Shown: positions 51,688-58,826 of the stretch, in pieces
How positions within the stretch are numbered: position 1 is the first letter of the stretch
How the letters are laid out: each line of letters begins with the position of its first letter
Translations under genes and position numbers: made by a program
The notes under the pieces: model-generated
Databases searched by the model: none
Seen by the model: only the letters and a program-made list of their open reading frames with translations
Told to the model about the DNA's origin: nothing
NCBI RefSeq assembly: GCF_006715395.1
Contig: NZ_VFNC01000003.1
Coordinates: forward strand, 372,001 to 436,000
Direction: 5' to 3'
DNA: 64,000 bases
From: Streptomyces sp. SLBN-31
Lineage (GTDB): Bacteria > Actinomycetota > Actinomycetes > Streptomycetales > Streptomycetaceae

Positions 51688-51870
51688 ATGATCGCGATCC
51701 AGTTGGTGGCCGCTGTCCTCAGCGCGGCCCTGGACCAGCTGCTCCAGACGCGCTACGGACTGCTGGGGGTGATCAGCCTGCTGCTCGTCGGTGCCGGTAT
51801 CCGGGCCCGCAACTCGACCTACGCGTCCATCGGGGCCATCATGCTGGTCCTGCTCATGACCCAGGCCTGA
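51688..51870 (+). CDS. Small double-TM peptide (60 aa, copy 1)
   Basis: ATG 51688 follows AGGGGGACCC. The peptide has two hydrophobic stretches (IQLVAAVLSAALDQLL, then YGLLGVISLLLVGAGI), a short basic loop (RARNST) and a third hydrophobic end (ASIGAIMLVLLMTQA). Its pattern Q-x4-YG-x2-G-x-I-x-LLL...GI-x-A-x-N-x-T...SxGA is shared with the second peptide at 53686. It resembles holins or small membrane modulators but no family is certain. The GntR gene copy 1 diverges from it. Confidence 0.75.
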   Translation: MIAIQLVAAVLSAALDQLLQTRYGLLGVISLLLVGAGIRARNSTYASIGAIMLVLLMTQA

Positions 51871-51897
51871 AGCCAGTCAAATCCGTGGGTCGACCGC

Positions 51898-52635
51898 CTA
51901 CCGGCCGCCCCTCAATATCTCCAGCAGGGGCCACAGCGAGTCGACCACCGTCTCGGCGCCCGCGGTCCTCAGGGCGTTCGACTTGACCTCGTTACGCGCG
52001 TAGCCGAGGAACGGCACGCCGGCCTGGCGTGCGGCCTCTACGTCCGCGGGTGAGTCGCCGATCATCAGGGCCTCGGACGGCGCCGCCCCCATGGCGCGCA
52101 GGGCACGGTTGAGGCAGTGCGGGTCGGGCTTGAGCTGACCGAGGTCGCGGGTACGGCCGTAGATGTGGGGCGCGAAACAGGAGAGCAGACCGCGCTTGTC
52201 CAGGTACTCGTGGACCATTCGGGCCGAGTTGTTCGTCGTGACGGCCAGGCGGGAACCCACCGCCGTCCAGGTGCGGATCAACGGATCGGCGAAGGGAGTG
52301 GGCATCGCGGTCGACGCGGCCTTGAGCTCCTCCGTGGTGAGACGTTCCTCCATCTCCGTCACCAGGTCACTGCCCGGGTGCCGGACGTCCACGACACGCA
52401 GCAGCGCCTGCGGATCCTCGTACTTTCGCTCCTCGTCCGTCAGCACTCCGGACAGTCCCCGGATCTCCAGCCACTCCACGAAACTCCCGGCGATGTCCTC
52501 CGCCGCATGCCCCGCGAACAGCCGGCAGATGGGTCCGTCGAAGTCGAAGAGCACGAAGCGGGCGTGGGTGATCAGTTCGCGCAGGTTCCCTGTCTCTGCT
52601 GTCACCCGGTCAGTCTGCGTCACATCAGAAGTCAC
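51898..52635 (-). CDS. HAD-family phosphatase (second copy), coupled to GntR copy 2
   Basis: The GTG at 52635 shares its G with the preceding stop (TAGTG), so translation is coupled to the upstream GntR gene. The 245 residues contain FVLFDFDGPICRLFAGHAAE (nucleophile and acid Asp), RLAVTTNNSARMVHEYLDKR (motif II), KPDPHCLNRALRAMG (Lys) and ALMIGDSPADVEAARQAG (motif IV). It resembles the beta-PGM/phosphoglycolate-phosphatase group. The paralogue at 49853 has a similar cap. It is convergent with the small TM peptide. Confidence 0.86.
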   Translation of the reverse strand: MTSDVTQTDRVTAETGNLRELITHARFVLFDFDGPICRLFAGHAAEDIAGSFVEWLEIRGLSGVLTDEERKYEDPQALLRVVDVRHPGSDLVTEMEERLTTEELKAASTAMPTPFADPLIRTWTAVGSRLAVTTNNSARMVHEYLDKRGLLSCFAPHIYGRTRDLGQLKPDPHCLNRALRAMGAAPSEALMIGDSPADVEAARQAGVPFLGYARNEVKSNALRTAGAETVVDSLWPLLEILRGGR

Positions 52636-53486
52636 TAGGAGAGTGTCAGGTCCGTGGTGATGGTTTCCCAGAGGGCGTCGAACCACTTCTGTGATTGCTC
52701 CACGAACGCCGCGTCCCGCTGGCCGGCTCGCCGTTCGAAGGAGAAGAGGAGGGACTTGCCGCCCAGGGTGTCGTACATCTGCAGGGTTTCGCTGTCCCAC
52801 TCCTCCTCTCGCTTGGTGATCATGTAGTAGGCGATGAGGGCCTCGGTGCCGTTGAGCAGGTAGAGCTTGATGGGCGGGGTGAACGGCAGGGCGCGGAAGG
52901 TGACCCGCACGTCGATGCCGTGCGAGGAGCGCAGGGCCAGCAGGTTGTGCTTGAGGACCTGGCCCTGGGCGTTGCGCTGGGACAGCCAGCGCTGGTGGAC
53001 CGGATCGTCGTCGCCGCGGCCGTCGACGGGGACCGGGAAGGCCAGCGCGATCTCGCGGGACGGCAGCAGGATGCGGACGTCGATCGACTCGGGGCGTATG
53101 TCGCCCGCGTGGATGCTGCGGAGGGGCTCGCCCAGGGCCAGCATCAAGGTCTCCGCGGTCAGGCACGCGGCGTCCACGCGGACGTGGTCGGCCGCGAACG
53201 CCTCCGTCAGCCGTGGCGCCAGTCCCACCATCGTCGGCTGCGGTTCGCCCACGACCGGCGCCGGCGTAGCGATCCGCGGTGGGCTGCCCTTGCTGACGTT
53301 GGTCAGCAGGCCGTCGTCCTGGAGTACGCGCAGGGCCTGGCGGACGGCGCCGCGTTCCACCCCGAACTCCTCGGCCAGTTCGGCCTGAGTGGGCAGGCGG
53401 TCGCCGGCCTTGAGGTCGCCGTCGTTGATCCGCTCCCGCAGGATGTCGGCGATCTCCTGGGGGGAGAGCCTTCTGCTGCCGTTCAC
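52635..53486 (-). CDS. GntR-type regulator with C-terminal sensor domain (copy 2)
   Basis: GTG 53486 has AGGAG 9 bases before it; in-frame GTG 53507 and TTG 53522 are upstream alternatives. The GntR wing-helix is IADILRERINDGDLKAGDRL, PTQAELAEEFGVERGAVRQA. The C-terminal domain has VRVDAACLTAETLMLALGEP, IRPESIDVRILLPSREIALA, DVRVTFRALPFTPPIKLYLL and FVEQSQKWFDALWETI. A polar KREEEWDSETLQMYDTLGG loop precedes the end. It is closer to copy 3 than to copy 1. It is coupled to the HAD gene and divergent from peptide 2 across a shared palindrome. Confidence 0.86.
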   Translation of the reverse strand: MNGSRRLSPQEIADILRERINDGDLKAGDRLPTQAELAEEFGVERGAVRQALRVLQDDGLLTNVSKGSPPRIATPAPVVGEPQPTMVGLAPRLTEAFAADHVRVDAACLTAETLMLALGEPLRSIHAGDIRPESIDVRILLPSREIALAFPVPVDGRGDDDPVHQRWLSQRNAQGQVLKHNLLALRSSHGIDVRVTFRALPFTPPIKLYLLNGTEALIAYYMITKREEEWDSETLQMYDTLGGKSLLFSFERRAGQRDAAFVEQSQKWFDALWETITTDLTLS

Positions 53487-53594
53487 TGCCACGTTCTCCT
53501 GGGTCACGACCAAACGGTACAACTTAGATCCATCTACCGGGAGTTGTTTGTGACTTGTTTATGAGTAGGTGCCAAGTGGGGACAACTTAAGTAG

Positions 53595-53622
53595 AGTTGG
53601 CTGCCAACTTGGTCCAGTTGGC
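53595..53622. promoter_or_regulatory. GntR-divergon operator: AGTTGG-N3-CCAACT
   Basis: AGTTGGCTGCCAACT at 53595-53609 is a perfect dyad with a 3-base centre; a further half-site AGTTGGC follows at 53616-53622. It is located 91 bases before peptide 2 and 73-108 bases before the possible GntR copy 2 starts. The same core occurs at 54907-54925 upstream of GntR copy 3. Confidence 0.65.
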
Positions 53623-53685
53623 GGAAGTTTTGCTTCCTCTGCTTCCTCGATCCCGCCGACTCCGCCGCCTGAAGGGGGAACCATC

Positions 53686-53874
53686 GTGCCTGCCCTCGCC
53701 CTCCTCTCCGCCATCTTCGTCGTCGGCATCGAGCAGACCATCCAGTGGAAGTACGGCGTGTCCGGAATCATCGGCCTGCTCCTGCTCACCGTGGGCATCA
53801 AGGCCAAGAACCCGACCGTCAGCTCGATGGGAGCCGTCGTGCTCGCCCTGCTGGTCGCGGGGCCCGCTCTATGA
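53686..53874 (+). CDS. Small double-TM peptide (62 aa, copy 2)
   Basis: GTG 53686 follows GAAGGGGGAACC. It reads LLSAIFVVGIEQTIQWKYGV then SGIIGLLLLTVGIKAKNPTV then SSMGAVVLALLVAGPAL, with two to three hydrophobic segments. It matches the first peptide at the Q...YG, LLL, GI-x-A-x-N-x-T and GA positions over its whole length. It is divergent from GntR copy 2 and convergent with GntR copy 3, and the operator palindrome lies between it and copy 2. Confidence 0.75.
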   Translation: MPALALLSAIFVVGIEQTIQWKYGVSGIIGLLLLTVGIKAKNPTVSSMGAVVLALLVAGPAL

Positions 53875-53912
53875 GCCGAGAAAACAGCCTGTTCAACGCA
53901 GTGCGGGAGACA

Positions 53913-54827
53913 TCAGCTCGTGAGCAACAGCTCCGAACTGATCGTCTCCCACAGTGCGTTGAACCACAGGTGCGACTGCTCGACGAAGGTGGTGTCGCGC
54001 AGGCCGGCGCCCTGCTCGAAGGCGAACAGCATCGACTGGGTGCCCTCGGCGTCGTACATCTCCAGGTGCTCGTGGTCGATCTTCTCCTCGCGTCGCGTCA
54101 GCGTGTAGTACGCGAAGAGGGCCTCCACGCCGTTGAGCAGGTACAGCTTCACCGGCGGAGTGAAGGGCAGCGCGCGGAAGGTGACCCGGACGTCGATGCC
54201 GTGTGTGGCCCGCAGGGCCAGCAGGTTGTGCTTGAGGACCTGGCCCTGGGCGTTGCGCTGGGCCAGCCAGCGGCGCTGCAGCCGGCCGTCGACGGAAGGG
54301 TCCACCGGCGTCGGAAACGCCAGTTCGATATCACGGCTGGGCAGCAGCACACGGACGTCCAACTTGGCTGGTTTCAATCGCCCCGCGTGGATCTGGCGCA
54401 GTGGTTCGCCGATGGCGAGGGTGAGGGAGACCGAGGTCAGGCAGAGGGCGTCGATCTCGACGTTCGGGGCCGCGAAGGCGTTCGCTATCCGGGGAGCGAG
54501 GGCCACCATCGTGGGCAACGGCGGAGCTCCGGGGCCGGTCAGGGCGCTGCGCAGCCCCGGATCGGGAGCCACCGTCGCGGGCGCCCCCTTGGATACGTTG
54601 GTCAGCAGGTGCTCCGACTGCAGGATCCGCAGCGCCTGGCGTACGACACCGCGCTCGACGCCGAACTCGTCGGCCAGTTTCGCCTGCGTGGGCATGCGTT
54701 GACCCGCGCGGAGCCGGCCCGACCTGATCCGGGCGCGCAACTCGTCGGCCACATCCTGATGTGACTTCTGTGACCGCTGTGACCGCGTCCCTCCATTGGC
54801 GGAGGCGTGTTTCGGGTCCACAACCAA
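53913..54827 (-). CDS. GntR-type regulator with C-terminal sensor domain (copy 3)
   Basis: TTG 54827 (GGGAAG 9 bases upstream) gives 304 residues; GTG 54821 is also possible. The HTH is LRARIRSGRLRAGQRMPTQA, KLADEFGVERGVVRQALRIL. The C-terminal domain keeps all marks of copy 2: LKPAKLDVRVLLPSRDIELA, GIDVRVTFRALPFTPPVKLY and FVEQSHLWFNALWETI. A sequence of about 20 residues with many Gly/Ser precedes the HTH. The operator palindrome lies 80 bases upstream, but no small peptide gene diverges from it. Confidence 0.85.
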   Translation of the reverse strand: MVVDPKHASANGGTRSQRSQKSHQDVADELRARIRSGRLRAGQRMPTQAKLADEFGVERGVVRQALRILQSEHLLTNVSKGAPATVAPDPGLRSALTGPGAPPLPTMVALAPRIANAFAAPNVEIDALCLTSVSLTLAIGEPLRQIHAGRLKPAKLDVRVLLPSRDIELAFPTPVDPSVDGRLQRRWLAQRNAQGQVLKHNLLALRATHGIDVRVTFRALPFTPPVKLYLLNGVEALFAYYTLTRREEKIDHEHLEMYDAEGTQSMLFAFEQGAGLRDTTFVEQSHLWFNALWETISSELLLTS

Positions 54828-54906
54828 ACACTACAACTTCCCGCCATCTTTGGGCAGTTCCGGGGAAGGTGGTTATGAGACGCTTCCAAGCGGAGATAAG
54901 TGAAGT

Positions 54907-54925
54907 GAAGTTGGTCGCCAACTTC
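54907..54925. promoter_or_regulatory. GntR-divergon operator, second copy
   Basis: GAAGTTGG-TCG-CCAACTTC is a perfect 8-bp-arm dyad with a 3-base centre. It shares the core AGTTGG-N3-CCAACT with 53595-53609. It lies 80 bases upstream of the GntR copy 3 start. Confidence 0.65.
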
Positions 54926-54993
54926 GGTGACATGGTCAAGCTTTCGAAGGGTTGGCTGTACTGTCCATCGGACTCGAGGCCTGATCCCGGTTC

Positions 54994-55040
54994 GACTGGC
55001 CGGGCTCCCTTCCGGAGGGGAGCCGGGAGCCCGGTCAGTC
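54994..55040. terminator. Long hairpin in the gap right of GntR copy 3
   Basis: GACTGGCCGGGCTCCC / GGGAGCCCGGTCAGTC (54994-55009 / 55025-55040) is a 16-bp stem with one G-T pair and a 15-base loop. It could end the Eis-like gene's minus-strand transcript or a short plus-strand RNA arising from the operator region. Confidence 0.7.
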
Positions 55041-55042
55041 CG

Positions 55043-55126
55043 CGCACAGCCACAACTCCACAGCGACAACCGAACAGTCCCACCCGCACAGCCACAACTG
55101 AATGCTCCACCCGCACAGCCACAACC
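55043..55126. repeat. Short tandem-type repeats, CGCACAGCCACAAC
   Basis: Three copies of CGCACAGCCACAAC start at 55043, 55085 and 55112 (27-base spacing between the last two), and a degraded copy CACAGCGACAACCGAACAG lies between the first and second. It is non-coding by codon bias. Together with the palindrome and hairpin it accounts for the 349-base gap 54828-55176, which has no gene I believe. Confidence 0.6.
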
Positions 55127-55176
55127 GAAGAGCACAGCTACGGATGAACAGGCAACCGTCGTCGAGCGGAAGGGCT

Positions 55177-56433
55177 TCAGAACATGTCCGGGCACCAAGG
55201 TCGCCTGGACGTACGCAGCAGGGCGTCGACCACCAGGGCGGCGCCCGCTCGTTCTTCCCGTACCAGACCCAGCGCCACCAGCCGCAGCGCCGACTCGTCG
55301 CCGAGCCACAGTCGCGCCAACTCGGTGATGTTCAGCGAGAGTTCGGCGTTGTCCTTCGTCGGCACGCAGGACACGCCCTGCGGTGACGCCTCCAGCCGGT
55401 AGCGGCCGCCCGTGAACCCGGCCGGGTCGGCCACCTCCAGCACCAACGATCCCGCGCCCTCGTACGTCCGTGCCTCCAGGGCCCGTACGACATCCAGGAT
55501 CCGCACCCACAGCCAGTCCGCCTGCGAGGTGATACGGGCTGCCCTCGGGTCCGGCAGGAGGTGGGGCAGCAGGTCGTCGGGGGCGCGGGGGCCGGTCTTG
55601 ACCCGCGTGACCCAGTCGATCGAGGCCAGGTGGTACCACAGGGCGCGCTCGGCGGCCGGGGTCGTCGCGATCAGCCCCCGCACGGTCGCCGTGTCCTGCG
55701 GCTGCTGCTTGCCCTCTCCCCAGCAGTCCTCCACGTCGTACGCGACCAGACCCTCGACCGTGCCGTCGGCCGCCCGGTACGCGGCGAAGAACGGCTCGGT
55801 CCACTTCGGCTGGAAGCGCAGGGCGCCGGTGTTGACCTGCCACCACCAGTCCCGGCGGCTGACGGCGCCTGGTGTGGCCCGGCGGAAGCGGTCGTGGAGC
55901 TCGGGGCCGAACTTACGGACCTCCTCGGCGTCCACGATGTCGACGCGGGCGCCGTCGGCCGGGCCGGACCAGCGCGGATCGAGCCCGGTGCGCAGGGTCT
56001 CCACGGTCCACTCGGCGGCGGTGGTCGCCGCACCGAAGCCGTAGCGGCCGTAGATCGGGTACTCGGCGGCAATGAGCGTGGCCACGACGTCGCCGCGCTC
56101 CTTCGCCTCGGCGAGGTCCCGGCCCATCATGCGGGTGAGCAGGCCGCGCCGGCGGTGGGTGGCGGTGACGGTGACACCGGACACCGCGTCGGCCTGGACC
56201 GGCGCGCCGCCGACCGCGGTGACCTCCTGCGCGAAGGAGAGGAACGTCGCGACACACCTGCCCCCGTCGAAGGCGCCGAGATAACGGCCGGGCACGAACT
56301 GGAGCCGTCGAGCGTCCAGTTCGGCTTCTGTCGGGGTGGGTTCGCGCAGGAAGCCGGTGTTCACGGCGCGGAGCCAGTCGGGGAACTCGGCCTCGGTGAT
56401 CGGGCGGACGTCGATGTCGGCGGAGAGGCTCAT
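55177..56433 (-). CDS. Eis-like GNAT acetyltransferase (three-domain)
   Basis: A 418-residue protein from ATG 56433 with the Eis architecture: an N-terminal GNAT ([20 protein letters not shown] is the acetyl-CoA loop, ARGAGR-like as R-R-R-G-L-L) and a second GNAT-like domain ([20 protein letters not shown]). A C-terminal sterol-carrier-like domain ([40 protein letters not shown]) ends in PWCPDMF. The C-terminal carboxylate is catalytic in Eis; here the last residue is Phe. Eis acetylates aminoglycosides and protein lysines. The substrate in Streptomyces is not known. Confidence 0.88.
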   Translation of the reverse strand: MSLSADIDVRPITEAEFPDWLRAVNTGFLREPTPTEAELDARRLQFVPGRYLGAFDGGRCVATFLSFAQEVTAVGGAPVQADAVSGVTVTATHRRRGLLTRMMGRDLAEAKERGDVVATLIAAEYPIYGRYGFGAATTAAEWTVETLRTGLDPRWSGPADGARVDIVDAEEVRKFGPELHDRFRRATPGAVSRRDWWWQVNTGALRFQPKWTEPFFAAYRAADGTVEGLVAYDVEDCWGEGKQQPQDTATVRGLIATTPAAERALWYHLASIDWVTRVKTGPRAPDDLLPHLLPDPRAARITSQADWLWVRILDVVRALEARTYEGAGSLVLEVADPAGFTGGRYRLEASPQGVSCVPTKDNAELSLNITELARLWLGDESALRLVALGLVREERAGAALVVDALLRTSRRPWCPDMF

Positions 56434-56564
56434 GGGCTCACGGTAGGTGCACGGGATCGGGGTGTCGCGGGCTTTATCCCGTCCCGCGGCACCGGCGGCC
56501 CACTTCCCCGCCGCGCGGCGCCCGAGGCCCCCGCCTCGCACCGGCAGCGGCCCGCTCCCCCGCC

Positions 56565-57218
56565 TCACACCAGCAGGTCGTCCACCTGCGCCTCGCCCTC
56601 CCGGTACCTGCGCGTGATCTCGGCGCTGCAGTCGTCCGTCGTGCGCTGGAGCCGTTGCCGGCGGCGGGAGACCTGCTGCTCGTACCGCACGAGGCGGCCC
56701 ATGGCGGTGTTCAGCTCCAGGTCGGTGCGGGCGGCCAGGTCGGAGAGTTCGACCTCGGCCAGCATGTCGGCGGCCAGTTGCCGGTACTCCGCGCTGTGCG
56801 GGGTGCCCAGGGTGACGTGGCGGGCCGAGGAGCGGTGGCGGGCGGGAGCGTCCGTGAGGATCTCCGAGAGCCGTTCGACAACGGACGCCGCCCCGGCCGG
56901 AGACCTCCGTGCCAGCTCCGCGCGCAGGATGTCGATACGGCCCTGCAGCAGCCGGCGGACGTAGCTGAGGTCGGCCTCGTCGCGCTGGGCGTCCCGGCGC
57001 AGGGTGCGCAGTTCGGGCAGGCTCAGCAGGGCCAGGTCGTGCTCGGGCGGGTCGGCGGGCAGCCGCGGACCGACCGACGCGACCGCGCCGACCGTAGCCA
57101 CCGCACCCACCGGTGCGACCGGCCCGACCGGACTGTCGGTGCGCTGCGTGGGCGGCCTCGACGGCGCCCGCTCTCCCCTGCACGAGACGGGCTGCCGCCC
57201 GGTACTCGGTGTGCTCAT
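56565..57218 (-). CDS. rsiG: c-di-GMP-binding anti-sigma factor RsiG (controls sigma WhiG)
   Basis: A 217-residue protein. In the antiparallel helical pair, the c-di-GMP motif E(x3)S(x2)R(x3)Q(x3)D occurs twice, complete: E81-S85-R88-Q92-D96 in [16 protein letters not shown], and E180-S184-R187-Q191-D195 in [16 protein letters not shown]. Two copies let a monomer bind a c-di-GMP dimer, as shown for S. venezuelae RsiG, which then holds WhiG inactive and delays sporulation. The N-terminal 60 residues are Pro/Gly/Val-rich and repetitive. It lies in its usual place near dtd and nur. A 5' dyad is not obvious. Confidence 0.92.
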   Translation of the reverse strand: MSTPSTGRQPVSCRGERAPSRPPTQRTDSPVGPVAPVGAVATVGAVASVGPRLPADPPEHDLALLSLPELRTLRRDAQRDEADLSYVRRLLQGRIDILRAELARRSPAGAASVVERLSEILTDAPARHRSSARHVTLGTPHSAEYRQLAADMLAEVELSDLAARTDLELNTAMGRLVRYEQQVSRRRQRLQRTTDDCSAEITRRYREGEAQVDDLLV

Positions 57219-57377
57219 GTGCCTCTACCGTCCCCTCGACCGGCGTGTGGAAAGCATCGTGCCACCCCAAGTGGCCGCTATGTGACCGAGTGCCCCCGAT
57301 CGGCCCCAGATGGGGGGTTAAGGATCAATAATCAACCCGCGCACGGCCCTCTCCGGGCGGCCCGGCATGATGGTCGC

Positions 57378-57803
57378 ATGCGTGCAGTGGTGCAGAGGGT
57401 CGACGGCGCGAGCGTGGTCGTCGACGGCGAGACGGTCGGGGAGATCATCGGCGAGGGGCTGTGCGTCCTGGTCGGGGTCACGCACGAGGACACCAAGGAG
57501 AAGGCCGCCCAGCTCGCCCGCAAGCTGTGGTCGATCCGGATGCTGCACGACGAGAAGTCGTGCAGCGACATCGACGCCCCGCTGCTCGTCATCAGCCAGT
57601 TCACGCTCTACGGCGACGCCCGCAAGGGCCGCCGCCCCACGTGGAACGCCGCCGCCCCCGGCGATGTCGCCGAACCCCTCGTCGACGAGGTGGTCGCCCA
57701 GTTGCGGGCACTGGGAGCGACGGTGGCGACGGGCCGGTTCGGCGCGCGGATGCGGGTGGCGCTGACCAACGACGGCCCGTTCACCGTCCTGTTGGACATC
57801 TGA
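57378..57803 (+). CDS. dtd: D-aminoacyl-tRNA deacylase
   Basis: A 141-residue DTD from ATG 57378. It hydrolyses D-amino acids (and glycine mischarged on tRNA-Ala) from tRNA. The catalytic region is [20 protein letters not shown], and the cross-subunit chirality loop is [13 protein letters not shown], with GPF where the E. coli protein has GPV. The N-terminus [20 protein letters not shown] is family-typical. It diverges from rsiG by 159 bases and is convergent with ygfZ. Confidence 0.93.
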   Translation: MRAVVQRVDGASVVVDGETVGEIIGEGLCVLVGVTHEDTKEKAAQLARKLWSIRMLHDEKSCSDIDAPLLVISQFTLYGDARKGRRPTWNAAAPGDVAEPLVDEVVAQLRALGATVATGRFGARMRVALTNDGPFTVLLDI

Positions 57804-57816
57804 ACATCAGGCCGGG

Positions 57817-57855
57817 CATCCGAGGACGTCAGGCCGCACATCCGAGGACGTCAGG
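57817..57855. repeat. Direct repeat CATCCGAGGACGTCAGG
   Basis: Two exact 17-base copies at 57817-57833 and 57839-57855 (22-base period) lie between the dtd stop and the ygfZ stop; the right copy covers the last codons of ygfZ. It probably arose by slippage. Confidence 0.7.
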
Positions 57856-58816
57856 GCTCGACGACGACCTCCTGGGCCGCCGCCGTCTCCCCCGCCATCA
57901 GGCGCGCGTCCACCGGTACGTTCCGCTTGACCAGGGCGAGGGCCACCGGGCCCAGTTCGTGGTGGCGTACCGACGTCGTGATGAAGCCGATCTTGCGGCC
58001 GTCGGGGTCCTCGTCGGCGAGGCGGATCTCGGTGCCGGGGGTGGGGAGGTGGACCTCGCTGCCGTCCAGGTGGAGGAAGACCAGACGGCGGGGCGGCTTG
58101 CCCAGGTTCTGCACCCGGGCGACCGTCTCCTGGCCGCGGTAGCAGCCCTTCTGCAGGTGCACCGCCGTACCGATCCAGCCCAGCTCGTGCGGGATGGTGC
58201 GGTGGTCGGTCTCGAAGCCGAGGCGGGGCCGGTGCTGTTCGACGCGGAAGGCCTCATAGGCCAGGATGCCGACGGCGGGGCCTGCCTTCTCCGCGTACGA
58301 CTCCAGGCCCGCGCGGGGCAGGAACAGGTCGCGGCCGTACGACGTCTCGCGTACGACGACGCCCTCCGGGACCTCCGCGATCGAACCGGCCGGCAGGTGC
58401 ACGACCGCGAACTCGGCCGTGCGGTCGGCGACTTCGACCCGGTAGAAGAACTTCATCGACTCCAGGTAGGCGATCAGCGCCTCCTGGGTCCCCGGCTCCA
58501 CGTGCGCCCAGACGGTCTCACCGTCGTCCACCAGGTACAGCGCGTGCTCGATGTGGCCGTGGGCGGAGAGGATCAGGGCCTCGGTGGCCTGGCCGGCGGG
58601 CAGCTCGCTGACGTGCTGGGAAAGCAGCAGGTGCAGCCAGCTCAGCCGGTCCTCGCCGGAGACGGTGACGACACCGCGGTGCGAGAGGTCGACGAAACCG
58701 GTGCCGTCGGCGAGGGCGCGCTGCTCACGGAACAGATCGCCGTAGTGGGCGGCTACGCCTTCGTCCGCACCCTCGGCGGGGACGGCGCCGGGCAGGGACA
58801 GCAGAGGGCTCTTCAT
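57851..58816 (-). CDS. ygfZ: Folate-dependent iron-sulfur protein maintenance factor YgfZ (GcvT-like)
   Basis: The 321-residue protein from ATG 58816 is a one-carbon-folate-binding relative of GcvT. The diagnostic K-G-C-Y-x-G-Q-E motif is present in LQKGCYRGQETVARVQNLGK, with the reactive Cys that marks YgfZ. The N-terminal folate-binding domain (SWLHLLLSQHVSELPAGQAT, then LILSAHGHIEHALYLVDDG) and the C-terminal barrel (IRLADEDPDGRKIGFITTSV) follow. It helps make or repair Fe-S enzymes. It lies next to nur on the same strand, 10 bases downstream, so they may be co-transcribed. Confidence 0.9.
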   Translation of the reverse strand: MKSPLLSLPGAVPAEGADEGVAAHYGDLFREQRALADGTGFVDLSHRGVVTVSGEDRLSWLHLLLSQHVSELPAGQATEALILSAHGHIEHALYLVDDGETVWAHVEPGTQEALIAYLESMKFFYRVEVADRTAEFAVVHLPAGSIAEVPEGVVVRETSYGRDLFLPRAGLESYAEKAGPAVGILAYEAFRVEQHRPRLGFETDHRTIPHELGWIGTAVHLQKGCYRGQETVARVQNLGKPPRRLVFLHLDGSEVHLPTPGTEIRLADEDPDGRKIGFITTSVRHHELGPVALALVKRNVPVDARLMAGETAAAQEVVVEP

Positions 58817-58826
58817 GGGCACAAGC

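Noticed and set aside
54874..55147. A 91-codon plus-strand frame (MRRFQAEISEVKLVANFGDM...) across the operator and repeats
   Set aside because: No ribosome site and repetitive Thr/Pro-rich translation of the repeats; the frame passes through the palindrome and the hairpin.
48500..55200. Prophage or integrative plasmid remnant
   Set aside because: GntR genes and small TM peptides recall phage or pSAM2-type elements, but there is no integrase, Rep, Tra, att-like repeat at a tRNA or transposase; the only tRNA is 33 kb away.
57378..57803. Loss of function in dtd because the loop reads GPF rather than GPV
   Set aside because: The remaining active-site motifs are intact and Val/Phe change is conservative in actinobacterial members as far as I recall.
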